Shown here piece by piece: positions 6,904-13,738 of a DNA stretch of 19,418 bases. Origin of the DNA: Flavobacteriales bacterium (lineage in GTDB: Bacteria > Bacteroidota > Bacteroidia > Flavobacteriales > PHOS-HE28); contig SSGN01000193.1 of assembly GCA_008016945.1 (NCBI GenBank), positions 1 to 19,418 of the forward strand, read 5' to 3'. The notes beneath the pieces are model-generated. The model searched no databases. It had not been told where the DNA came from and worked only from the letters and a program-made list of their open reading frames with translations. The position numbers and the translations under genes are program-made. Numbering within the stretch: position 1 is the first letter of the stretch; each line of letters starts with the position of its first letter.

Positions 6904-8079
6904 ATGCGCTACACCATCGCGCTCGCCATGCTGCTGTGGAGCGGGCAGAGCCATGCACAAACAGCGGGCCGTACCGGCGCGGACCCCCACCGCATCCGGA
7001 CCATTGTGCTCGATGCCGGGCACGGGGGCAAGGATCCGGGCAACTTGGGCACCGGCCGCTTCAAGACCACCGAGAAGCACATCTCCTTGAACGTGGCCAA
7101 GCTGGTGGGCAAGTACATCAACGAGGCTTACCCGGATGTAAAAGTGGTGTACACCCGCGAGGACGACCGCTTCGTGGAGTTGATGGAGCGCACCCGGATC
7201 GCCAACCGGGCCAAGGCCGATGCCTTCATCAGTATCCACTGCAATGCGAACGACAACAAGGATCCGCATGGTTGCGAGACCTACGTCATGGGCTTGCACA
7301 AGACCGAGGCCAATATGAAAGTGGCCCAGAAGGAGAACGCCGCCATCCTGCTCGAGGAGGACCACGAACTGAAGTACGGCGGCTATGACCCCAAGCGGCC
7401 CGAGAGCCAGATCGAGCTGGGCCTGCTCCAGAACACGCACCTGGACCAGAGCCTGTTGCTGAGCTCGCTGATCCAGAAGCAGTTCAGGGAACGGGTGGGG
7501 CGTGTGGACCGTGGGGTCAAGCAAGCGGGGTTCCTGGTGATCAGCTACACCACCATGCCCAGTGTGCTCATTGAACTGGGCTTCCTCACCAACGCGAACG
7601 AAGAGGATTTCCTACAGACCGACCTGGGGCAGGACTACATGGCCTCGGCCATCTACCGGGGCTTCAAGGAATACAAGACCATCGTGGAAAGCGCGGGGGG
7701 GGGCGTGCCGGTGGCCGAGGTTCCGGAAACCAAGCCCGATTCGGCCAAGGAGGTGCGCAAGGAACCCGTGAAGGAGCCGGTGAAGGCCCCGGAGAAGCCC
7801 CGTGCGGAACCGGCATTGGTGTTCAAGGTCCAGATCGCCACAAGCAACAAGCGGATCGCCACCAAGCCCCAGAACTTCAACGGTCTGGAGGGTGTTCAGG
7901 AGCATCAGGGGGGGGGGCTGTACAAGTACACCGTGGGAGCCGAAGCCTCCGTGGCCGCGGCGCGGAAGGTGCAGGAGACCTGTCGTGCCAAGGGCTTTGC
8001 CGAGAGTTTCATCGTGGCTTTCCACAACGGGGAACGCATCGCCTTGCAGGAAGCACTTAAATTGGCCGAGGCGCATTAG
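6904..8079 (+). CDS. N-acetylmuramoyl-L-alanine amidase (Amidase_3) with C-terminal SPOR-like region
   Basis: 391-residue periplasmic zinc hydrolase that cleaves the MurNAc-L-Ala bond of peptidoglycan. Signal peptide 1-18 (MRYTIALAMLLWSGQSHA). Amidase_3 domain about 32-240 with the expected zinc and catalytic residues: H40 (LDAGHGG), E57 (TTEKH), H112 (SIHCNAND) and E224 (PSVLIELGF). A Pro/Lys/Glu-rich linker (about 255-295) leads to a SPOR-like domain (FKVQIATSNKRI ... YKYTVGAEASVAAARKVQE), a fold that binds denuded septal glycan. A longer in-frame start at 6714 exists, but 6904 puts the signal peptide first. It is first in a plus-strand series with the MCE gene 20 nt downstream and is divergent from lptD. 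Likely role: daughter-cell separation or wall turnover. Confidence 0.93.
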   Translation: MRYTIALAMLLWSGQSHAQTAGRTGADPHRIRTIVLDAGHGGKDPGNLGTGRFKTTEKHISLNVAKLVGKYINEAYPDVKVVYTREDDRFVELMERTRIANRAKADAFISIHCNANDNKDPHGCETYVMGLHKTEANMKVAQKENAAILLEEDHELKYGGYDPKRPESQIELGLLQNTHLDQSLLLSSLIQKQFRERVGRVDRGVKQAGFLVISYTTMPSVLIELGFLTNANEEDFLQTDLGQDYMASAIYRGFKEYKTIVESAGGGVPVAEVPETKPDSAKEVRKEPVKEPVKAPEKPRAEPALVFKVQIATSNKRIATKPQNFNGLEGVQEHQGGGLYKYTVGAEASVAAARKVQETCRAKGFAESFIVAFHNGERIALQEALKLAEAH

Positions 8080-8099
8080 TGGGCGCGGCACCGAACTGG

Positions 8100-9116
8100 A
8101 TGAAGATCAAACGGGAGTACGCCATCGCTGCATTGGTGGTCGGGGGTATCGGACTGCTCGTGTTCGGGGTCAACTTCCTCAAGGGGTTGGACCTGTTCCA
8201 GAAGCGTAACGTGTATCACGCGGTGTACAACAACGTGTCGGGCATCACGGGCGCCAGTCCGGTCTATTACAATGGCTACAAGGTGGGCCAGGTGATCAAG
8301 ACCGCCTTGCTCCCCGATGGCAGCGGCCATGTGGTGGTGAGTTTCCAGATCAACGAGGAGGCCCTGGCCATACCGAAGGACACCAAGGTGCAGATCTACA
8401 GCGCCGACCTGTTCACGCGGGCGTTGCAAGTTCAACTTGGCACCGGGCCGCTTGCCGAAGCTGGCGATACGCTCGTGGGTGATGTGCAACTGAGCCTCAC
8501 CGATGCCGTGGGGGCGCAGATCGATCCGCTCAAGGCCAAGGCCGAGGGCATGATCTCCAAAGTGGATTCGGTGCTCAATGCCTTCCAGCAGATGCTGAAC
8601 AAACAAACGGTCAGCGACATCGACAGCAGCTTCAGCAGCATACGCGATGCGCTGGCCAGCCTGAGCCGTACGACCGAACGGGTGGATGCCTTGGTGGCCG
8701 CCGAAAGCTCCACCCTCAGCGCCTCGCTGAGGAACCTCGAAACGGTGAGCGCCACCCTGGCCCGCAACAGCGCCAGCATGGACCATATCTTCACCAACCT
8801 GGACACGTTGAGCGCCGACCTCGCCAAAGGTCGCCTGCGCAGGATCATGGACGACATGGCGCAGGCCAGCGGAGAGCTCAAGTCGATCATGGCTGGCCTC
8901 AAGAACGGCGAAGGCACACTGGGCAAGCTCATGCACAACGATAGCCTCTACACCAACCTGAACGCCGCTTCGCACGAACTGGACCTGTTGCTGGAGGACC
9001 TGCGCGTGAACCCCAACCGTTACCTCAGTATCTTCGGCAAGAAGGACCGGCTACCCAAACTCAGCGATGGCGACATCGAGCGCATCGGCAAGGTGCTGGA
9101 CGAAAAGAAGAAGTGA
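8100..9116 (+). CDS. MCE/MlaD family lipid-transport protein
   Basis: 338 residues from the ATG at 8100. A short cytoplasmic end (MKIKREY) is followed by one transmembrane helix (about 8-26), then an MCE domain (about 35-115: VYHAVYNNVSGITGASPVYYNGYKVGQV ... VQIYSADLFTRALQVQLG). A long helical, probably coiled-coil region (about 145-290) follows, rich in Ser/Ala/Leu, ending in a charged tail. MCE proteins are the periplasmic substrate-binding part of ABC systems moving phospholipids between membranes; the permease and ATPase are not in this window. An upstream GTG at 8079 overlaps the amidase stop and would add 7 residues, but the ATG gives the standard family N-terminus. The gap to the next gene is 3 nt, so it is in an operon. 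Confidence 0.9.
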   Translation: MKIKREYAIAALVVGGIGLLVFGVNFLKGLDLFQKRNVYHAVYNNVSGITGASPVYYNGYKVGQVIKTALLPDGSGHVVVSFQINEEALAIPKDTKVQIYSADLFTRALQVQLGTGPLAEAGDTLVGDVQLSLTDAVGAQIDPLKAKAEGMISKVDSVLNAFQQMLNKQTVSDIDSSFSSIRDALASLSRTTERVDALVAAESSTLSASLRNLETVSATLARNSASMDHIFTNLDTLSADLAKGRLRRIMDDMAQASGELKSIMAGLKNGEGTLGKLMHNDSLYTNLNAASHELDLLLEDLRVNPNRYLSIFGKKDRLPKLSDGDIERIGKVLDEKKK

Positions 9117-9119
9117 TCC

Positions 9120-10454
9120 ATGGGTATCGGCAGCATCCTCTTCATCGTGCTCGTGGGCGCGGCCTCATGGCTCTTCGCGCGCAACATCATGCGGGTGCGC
9201 CGCAACATCCTCCTCGGCCGGGACGAGGTGATCGCTGATCGGCAGGGCGAGCGCTGGGCCGTGATGGCGCGTGTGGCGCTGGGGCAGAGCAAGATGGTGG
9301 CACGTCCGGTGGCCGGTATCCTGCATGTCCTCGTGTACGTCGGCTTCGTCATCATCAACATCGAAGTGCTGGAGATCATCATCGATGGCATCTTCGACAC
9401 CCACCGTGTGCTCAGCTTCCTCGGCGCCTTCTACGACTTCCTCATCGGAAGCTTCGAATGGCTCGCGCTGGGCGTGTGGGTCAGTTGCGCCATCTTCCTC
9501 GTGCGCCGCAACATCATCAAGCTGAAACGGTTCGTGATGAAGGAACTGGATGGCTGGCCGCGTAGCGATGCCAACCTGATCCTGGCCACGGAGATCGCGT
9601 TGATGAGCGCTTTCCTGCTGATGAACGCCACGGACTGGACGCTCCAGCAACGTGGGGTGGACCATTACATCGCGGCAGGCGCTTTCCCGGTGAGTTCCAC
9701 TGTCGCGTCCCTGTTCTCGTTCGAGTCCTTGTCGTCCACGGCGCTCATCGCCATTGAACGAGGCTGTTGGTGGTTCCACATCATCGGTATCCTCGCTTTC
9801 CTCAACTACCTGCCCTACAGCAAGCACCTGCACATCCTCCTGGCCTTCCCCAATACCTGGTACAGCAAGCTGAAGCCGAAGACCGAGATCGCGAACATGG
9901 AGCGCGTCACGGGGGAGGTGAAGAGCATGCTCGATCCGAGCGTGGCACCTCCCGCCGCGGCATCGCCACGGGTAGTGGCCGGCCACGAGGTCACCGATCG
10001 GTTCGGTGCGAAGGATGTGTTCGACCTGAGCTGGAAGAGCCTGATGGATGCGTATAGCTGCACGGAGTGCGGTCGTTGCACCAGCGAGTGCCCGGCCAAC
10101 CTCACCGGAAAGCTCCTGAGCCCGCGCAAGATCATGATGGACACCCGCGACCGACTGGAGGAGGTGGGCCGGACCATCGATGCGAAAGGAAAGTGGGAGG
10201 AGGATGGCAATAGCCTGCACACCCGGATCAGCGAAGAGGAGCTGTGGGCATGCACCACGTGCAACGCCTGCACGCAGGCCTGCCCGGTGAATATCGATCC
10301 GGTGGGCATCATCGTGGAGATGCGCCGCTACCTGGTGATGGAGGAGAGCCGGACACGCCCCGCATTGACCAGCATGTTCAACAACGTGGAGAACAACGGT
10401 GCGCCGTGGGCGTTCGGTCCGGATAAACGGATGGATTGGACGCAGGACGCATGA
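9120..10454 (+). CDS. Membrane 4Fe-4S dicluster (Fe-S)-binding protein
   Basis: 444-residue inner-membrane redox protein. The N-terminal half (about 1-250) has several hydrophobic helices with histidines, resembling the NarI/DsrM-like quinone-side cytochrome b domain. Residues about 300-400 form a cytoplasmic ferredoxin-like domain with two classic motifs, C314-TE-C317-GR-C320-TSE-C324-P and C378-TT-C381-NA-C384-TQA-C388-P. It pairs with the CCG-domain protein downstream, an arrangement like GlpC/HdrD-type oxidoreductases, and this two-gene set is common after the MCE gene in Bacteroidota. The physiological electron donor is not known from sequence. Start ATG 9120 follows the MCE stop by 3 nt. 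Confidence 0.9.
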   Translation: MGIGSILFIVLVGAASWLFARNIMRVRRNILLGRDEVIADRQGERWAVMARVALGQSKMVARPVAGILHVLVYVGFVIINIEVLEIIIDGIFDTHRVLSFLGAFYDFLIGSFEWLALGVWVSCAIFLVRRNIIKLKRFVMKELDGWPRSDANLILATEIALMSAFLLMNATDWTLQQRGVDHYIAAGAFPVSSTVASLFSFESLSSTALIAIERGCWWFHIIGILAFLNYLPYSKHLHILLAFPNTWYSKLKPKTEIANMERVTGEVKSMLDPSVAPPAAASPRVVAGHEVTDRFGAKDVFDLSWKSLMDAYSCTECGRCTSECPANLTGKLLSPRKIMMDTRDRLEEVGRTIDAKGKWEEDGNSLHTRISEEELWACTTCNACTQACPVNIDPVGIIVEMRRYLVMEESRTRPALTSMFNNVENNGAPWAFGPDKRMDWTQDA

Positions 10455-10519
10455 TGGGCGCACGACGCACGGCCAACGTTCCCGAGATGTTGGCGCAGCG
10501 GGTCGCTCCGAACCAGTAG
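10451..10519 (+). CDS. Possible 22-residue coupling peptide between Fe-S genes
   Basis: ATG at 10451 overlaps the TGA of the preceding Fe-S gene (ATGA). The frame (MMGARRTANVPEMLAQRVAPNQ) ends in TAG 3 nt before the ATG of the CCG gene. It thus fills nearly all of an otherwise empty 68-nt gap. No homolog is recognised and the peptide may be functionless, serving at most to carry ribosomes to the next start. It could equally be chance. Confidence 0.2.
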   Translation: MMGARRTANVPEMLAQRVAPNQ

Positions 10520-10522
10520 ACG

Positions 10523-11311
10523 ATGGAACAACTACGAATACGCACCATGGCCGAATTCGCCGCTGCTGGCGAAGTACCGGAAGTATTGTTCTGGGTCGGT
10601 TGTGCTGGCAGTTTCGATGATCGGGCCAGGAAGATCACCAAGGCCTTCGTGCGCATCCTGAACGCGGCCAAGGTGGACTTCGCCGTACTGGGGCAGGAGG
10701 AGAGCTGTACCGGCGATCCTGCCCGGCGCGCGGGCAACGAGTTCCTGTTCCAGATGCAGGCGCTCACCAACGTCACCGTGCTCAACGGCTATGGTGTGAA
10801 GCGCATCGTCACCGCATGTCCGCATTGCTTCAACACGCTGAAGAACGAGTATCCTGCATTGGGCGGCACCTACGAGGTGATGCACCACACGCAGTTCATC
10901 AACACGCTGATGAAGGAGGGGCGCATCAAGGTGGAGGGCGGGAGCTTCCAGGGCAAGCGCATCACCTTCCATGATCCGTGCTACCTGGGGCGTGGCAACA
11001 ACGAGTATGAAGCACCGCGCGAGGTCTTGTTGAAGCTGGATGCCGCGTTGGTGGAGCTCAAGCGCAGCAAGCAGAACGGCCTGTGCTGTGGTGCAGGTGG
11101 CGCGCAGATGTTCAAGGAGGCCGAACCGGGTAATAGGGAGGTGAACATCGAGCGCAGCGAGGAGGCGCTTGGTGCATCGCCGGACGTGATCGCGGCCGGT
11201 TGTCCCTTCTGCAACACCATGCTCACCGATGGGGTGAAGCACTTCAACAAGGAAGGTGAGGTGAAGGTGCTCGATATCGCCGAACTCATCGCACAAGCCG
11301 GAGACCTTTAG
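10523..11311 (+). CDS. (Fe-S)-binding protein with two CCG domains (HdrB/GlpC-like)
   Basis: 262-residue cytoplasmic protein, partner of the upstream 4Fe-4S membrane protein. The first CCG-like unit has FWVGCAGSFD (C27), EESCTGDPARRAGNEF and TACPHCFNTLKNEYP. The second has TFHDPCYLGRGN, GLCCGAGGAQMFKEAEPG and AGCPFCNTMLTDGVK. These cysteine patterns bind a non-cubane or standard 4Fe-4S cluster in heterodisulfide-reductase-type enzymes. A second in-frame ATG at 10547 is possible, but 10523 fits the family, which has a short lead before MAEFAAAGE.PEVLFWVGCAG. The substrate is unknown. It is the last gene of the amidase-MCE-FeS series; the following 200 bp contain palindromes and a new promoter. 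Confidence 0.92.
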   Translation: MEQLRIRTMAEFAAAGEVPEVLFWVGCAGSFDDRARKITKAFVRILNAAKVDFAVLGQEESCTGDPARRAGNEFLFQMQALTNVTVLNGYGVKRIVTACPHCFNTLKNEYPALGGTYEVMHHTQFINTLMKEGRIKVEGGSFQGKRITFHDPCYLGRGNNEYEAPREVLLKLDAALVELKRSKQNGLCCGAGGAQMFKEAEPGNREVNIERSEEALGASPDVIAAGCPFCNTMLTDGVKHFNKEGEVKVLDIAELIAQAGDL

Positions 11312-11368
11312 CACGGGCGTTCCTGGAGGGCGATAGGGTTCCGTCGTGCGAGGACGGGTTTGAGCTCA

Positions 11369-11438
11369 TACGGATCGTGAGGCCGTAGCGCAATACGGTG
11401 AACACCGTGATCCGTAAGCGATTATCCACCACTGGTGG
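11369..11438. repeat. Nested inverted repeats before the OMP gene
   Basis: TACGGATC (11369-11376) pairs with GATCCGTA (11409-11416), enclosing the perfect small palindrome ACGGTG-AA-CACCGT (11395-11408). A second palindrome CCACCA-C-TGGTGG lies at 11426-11438. They sit between the Fe-S operon stop and the promoter of the next gene. They could be terminator/processing structures or protein-binding sites; no T-run is present. Confidence 0.4.
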
Positions 11439-11461
11439 AGGAGAAACCCTGGTAAGGATCA

Positions 11462-11493
11462 TTGCGTAAGAGCGGGCGGCCTTGGCATATTTG
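11462..11493 (+). promoter_or_regulatory. Bacteroidota-type promoter for the OMP gene
   Basis: TTG at 11462-11464, a 21-bp spacer, then CATATTTG at 11486-11493 (one mismatch to TAnnTTTG), 20 nt before the ATG. The box overlaps a small inverted repeat TTGGC/GCCAA (11482-11497) that could be a repressor site. Confidence 0.5.
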
Positions 11494-11513
11494 CCAAACC
11501 AATCCAAACCATC

Positions 11514-12188
11514 ATGAAACGAGTATTTCTCTTGACGGCCCTCGCGGTCGGGTCCATTGGCATCAGCAACGCACAGTACAAGCCTGCGGCTGGTGAACGT
11601 ACGTTGGAAGTGAACTTCGCTCCGCTCGGGGGCACGCCGGTGAGCATCGGCGGCATCAAGTACCGCAGCTTCTCTTCGGAGACCACCGCTTTCCGCGTGG
11701 GGGTGTTCCTCGGCTTCTCCAACACCACGAAGGTGACACAGGACGAGAACAGCCAAACACAAATGCTGGAGTTGAAGGAGAAGAACGGGTCCACCACCAT
11801 CAGCCTGCAGCCCGGTATCGAGAAGCACTTCGCCGGTACGGAGCGTTTGTCGCCGTACATCGGTGGCGTACTGAACATCGGCTACGGCATGACCAGCAAG
11901 AAGGAGGAGAGCCAGCAAGGCACGAGCGTGGGCACCACCACCACCAAGGGCGGTTCGCTGGACCTGGGCCTGAACGCGGTGGCCGGCTTCGACTACTACG
12001 TTGCTGAGAAGTTGTACCTGGGTACCGAGATCGGCTTCGGCGTGGGAATGACGAGCGATCTGACGAACAAGGTGTCCTACGACAACATCCCCGGTGCGCA
12101 GGATAGCGAGTCCAAGAAGGACAACCAATCCAAGTTCAACATCGGCCCCAACGTGGTGGGACAGCTGCGTCTGGGCTGGGTGTTCTAA
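11514..12188 (+). CDS. Outer-membrane beta-barrel protein
   Basis: 224 residues. Signal peptide 1-20 (MKRVFLLTALAVGSIGISNA, cleavage before Q). The mature part alternates polar and hydrophobic residues in strand-like segments (TLEVNFAPLGGTPVSIGGIKYRSF, TAFRVGVFLGFS, RLSPYIGGVLNIGYGM, GGSLDLGLNAVAGFDYYVAEKLYLGTEIGFGVGM, VVGQLRLGWVF). It ends in an aromatic Phe, the usual C-terminal signal of outer-membrane barrels. This fits the small 8-strand OMP_b-brl class (PF13505 type) common in Bacteroidota, whose roles are mostly unknown. It starts a new transcription unit after a 200-bp gap, and the lipoprotein gene follows 29 nt later. Confidence 0.85.
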   Translation: MKRVFLLTALAVGSIGISNAQYKPAAGERTLEVNFAPLGGTPVSIGGIKYRSFSSETTAFRVGVFLGFSNTTKVTQDENSQTQMLELKEKNGSTTISLQPGIEKHFAGTERLSPYIGGVLNIGYGMTSKKEESQQGTSVGTTTTKGGSLDLGLNAVAGFDYYVAEKLYLGTEIGFGVGMTSDLTNKVSYDNIPGAQDSESKKDNQSKFNIGPNVVGQLRLGWVF

Positions 12189-12204
12189 GGGCTTGGTGAA
12201 GGGA

Positions 12205-12212
12205 TACCTTTA
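12205..12212 (+). promoter_or_regulatory. Candidate -7 box directly before the lipoprotein gene
   Basis: TACCTTTA, one mismatch to TAnnTTTG, lies 5 nt before the ATG at 12218. If used, transcription would begin at or next to that ATG, or the in-frame ATG at 12233 is the true start. No good TTTG is seen at -33. Confidence 0.35.
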
Positions 12213-12217
12213 CTGAC

Positions 12218-13111
12218 ATGAAAACACGACACATGAATAGGAGAACGTCGATCGCCGGATGGGGTGGCGCGCTGGTGTTGAGCGTGGCCCTTTTGGCGGG
12301 CTGCTCCAAGGAGAGTGGTCATGTGACGCCGGCCGGACAGGACCGGATCACCGACGCTGACATGCAGCAGCGCCTGCGCGAGAAAGCCGCCCAGTTGCCT
12401 GGTGTGGGCGTGTACAACCGCCGCATGAACAAGGTCATCGTGTTCAAACAGAACGTGGATGGCAGCCGCAGCTTCAACTTCGTGGACCCACCCACCAATG
12501 GGATCAACTTCGCCAGCAGCAATGGTGGCGAATGGACCTGGTCGGAAAGCCAGGGCCTGATGATCCTGACCGAACCTTCCGCTGGCCTGGGTGCTGGTGG
12601 CGGTACGGTGGTGGCGGGCAACACCTCGTTGGACATCGACCTGGCCGTATGCTTCAGCATGGGCGAGGATGCCTTGGGTGAAGGCCTGTTCGATACCGGT
12701 GTTGGCGATGTGGCCGGAGTGATCGGGATCGCCGGTGACTTCGAGGCCCTGATGAATGGCGACTTCTCGGAGGACGAGGATGATATCTTCGATTACTTCC
12801 ATGGTTTCGCCTACTACCTGGTTTATGCGGACGACCTGTCCAATACCGGATATGAGGTGCTCAACTGGGCGGAGGACCTGAACCAGGATCCCGAGGATCT
12901 GGATGGTTTCGGATTCTCCTTCGTGGTGAGCTTCCAGAACGAAGGAGCCATCTACATCTCGAGCGAAGGCACTTTGAACGTGAACGGTGGTTCCATTGGC
13001 TTCAATGGCAACTACTATGCGATCGAGGGCGTCGGCTTCTTCGACGATGAGGAGGACGATGACGCGGACTACAGCGTGGTCAGCGGCTTCGGCTCCATGG
13101 GATGTGATTAG
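12218..13111 (+). CDS. Acidic lipoprotein of unknown function
   Basis: 297 residues. The N-terminus has Lys/Arg, a hydrophobic helix and the lipobox LLAGC with the lipidated cysteine at 29, followed by SKES. After a helical stretch (about 40-60: DADMQQRLREKAAQLPG) the protein is Gly/Asp/Glu-rich with short strands (TNGINFASSNGGEWTWSESQGLMIL, FGFSFVVSFQNEGAIYISSEGTLNVNGGSIGFNGNYYAIEG). Acidic runs such as SEDEDDIFDYF and DDEEDDDADY may bind cations. No known family is recognised. The start may instead be ATG 12233 (residue 6), which still leaves a good signal. Probably surface or periplasmic. A strong terminator 23 nt after the stop closes the unit. Confidence 0.8.
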   Translation: MKTRHMNRRTSIAGWGGALVLSVALLAGCSKESGHVTPAGQDRITDADMQQRLREKAAQLPGVGVYNRRMNKVIVFKQNVDGSRSFNFVDPPTNGINFASSNGGEWTWSESQGLMILTEPSAGLGAGGGTVVAGNTSLDIDLAVCFSMGEDALGEGLFDTGVGDVAGVIGIAGDFEALMNGDFSEDEDDIFDYFHGFAYYLVYADDLSNTGYEVLNWAEDLNQDPEDLDGFGFSFVVSFQNEGAIYISSEGTLNVNGGSIGFNGNYYAIEGVGFFDDEEDDDADYSVVSGFGSMGCD

Positions 13112-13134
13112 GTCTGGTCGACCGTGGTTGATCG

Positions 13135-13164
13135 GAGGGGCCGTCTCGCAAGAGGCGGCCCCTC
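13135..13164 (+). terminator. Strong hairpin terminator after the lipoprotein gene
   Basis: GAGGGGCCGTCTC-GCAA-GAGGCGGCCCCTC: 13-bp stem with one T-G pair and a GCAA tetraloop, 23 nt past the stop. The T-tail (TGTTCGTAT) is weak, as often in GC-rich Bacteroidota. Confidence 0.8.
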
Positions 13165-13558
13165 TGTTCGTATACCGGGCCCCAATGGTATGAGGCCGGA
13201 CCTGCGGAACGTTCCCATCGGAACAGGTGGGAGATGGAATACCACTTGAATATCCAGTACCAACCGATCCGCTTGCTCCCTTTCCCCATGCCTTCTCGGA
13301 GAGACCTCTTCCGTAGGCTCGGCCCTCGGTAGCTGCGCTCCCGGGGGTATAGGTCTTCGGCCTTGCATCAGGTCCCTCTTTCGGACTGTGAAAATGATCC
13401 GCCGCGCATCCACGGCCGCTATGGACCGTCCAAGGGGAATAGCGCGTGGATCGGATGAGGGCGAACCTGCTGCTGGTGATGATGGGCCATTGGGGTCGGC
13501 CCGAATTCCATGGTCGCGAAGGGGCCGTTCAGGCCCATGCCGTGGGCACTGCGGTGGT
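13165..13558. repeat. Non-coding spacer with repeat blocks shared with 3651-4166
   Basis: No gene is seen in about 390 bases. The complement of 13240-13274 and of 13286-13312 repeats sequence found at 3773-3808 and 3652-3674. The spacing between blocks differs (about 40 bp here, about 120 bp there). GGGCC-N5-GGCCC at 13522-13536 is a small hairpin after the feo operon without a T-run. Confidence 0.5.
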
Positions 13559-13738
13559 TCAAGCTCCTTTGGAGCAGGCCCCACAGGTGGCACAAGGGCC
13601 CGTGCCCGAAGTGCTCCGGTGGGCCCCGAGCCTACGTGCGGACGGAAGAAGTGCCATCCGCCAGCGCTCCGGCATCCATTGCCAGGCCATGTATGCCACG
13701 GCACCGGTCACGATCACGATGGTGAGCAAGGTCTGCAT
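13559..13738 (-). CDS. FeoB-associated Cys-rich small membrane protein
   Basis: 59 residues, MQTLLTIVIVTGAVAYMAWQ then a basic stretch and a tail with CATCGAC followed by SKGA. One N-terminal transmembrane helix (about 3-20) plus a short cytoplasmic end bearing a CxxCxxC cluster is the pattern of FeoB-associated Cys-rich proteins (PF12669 type), which may act in FeoB function or metal/redox sensing. Its ATG overlaps the feoB stop by one base (TGATG), so translation is coupled. It is the last gene of the feo unit. The pattern and context are strong, but such small proteins diverge, so the family label is partly inferred from position. Confidence 0.75.
   Translation of the reverse strand: MQTLLTIVIVTGAVAYMAWQWMPERWRMALLPSARRLGAHRSTSGTGPCATCGACSKGA

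Noticed and set aside
9165..10463. Long minus-strand open frame opposite the membrane Fe-S gene
   Set aside because: Antisense shadow of a gene with exact 4Fe-4S motifs; no domain of its own.
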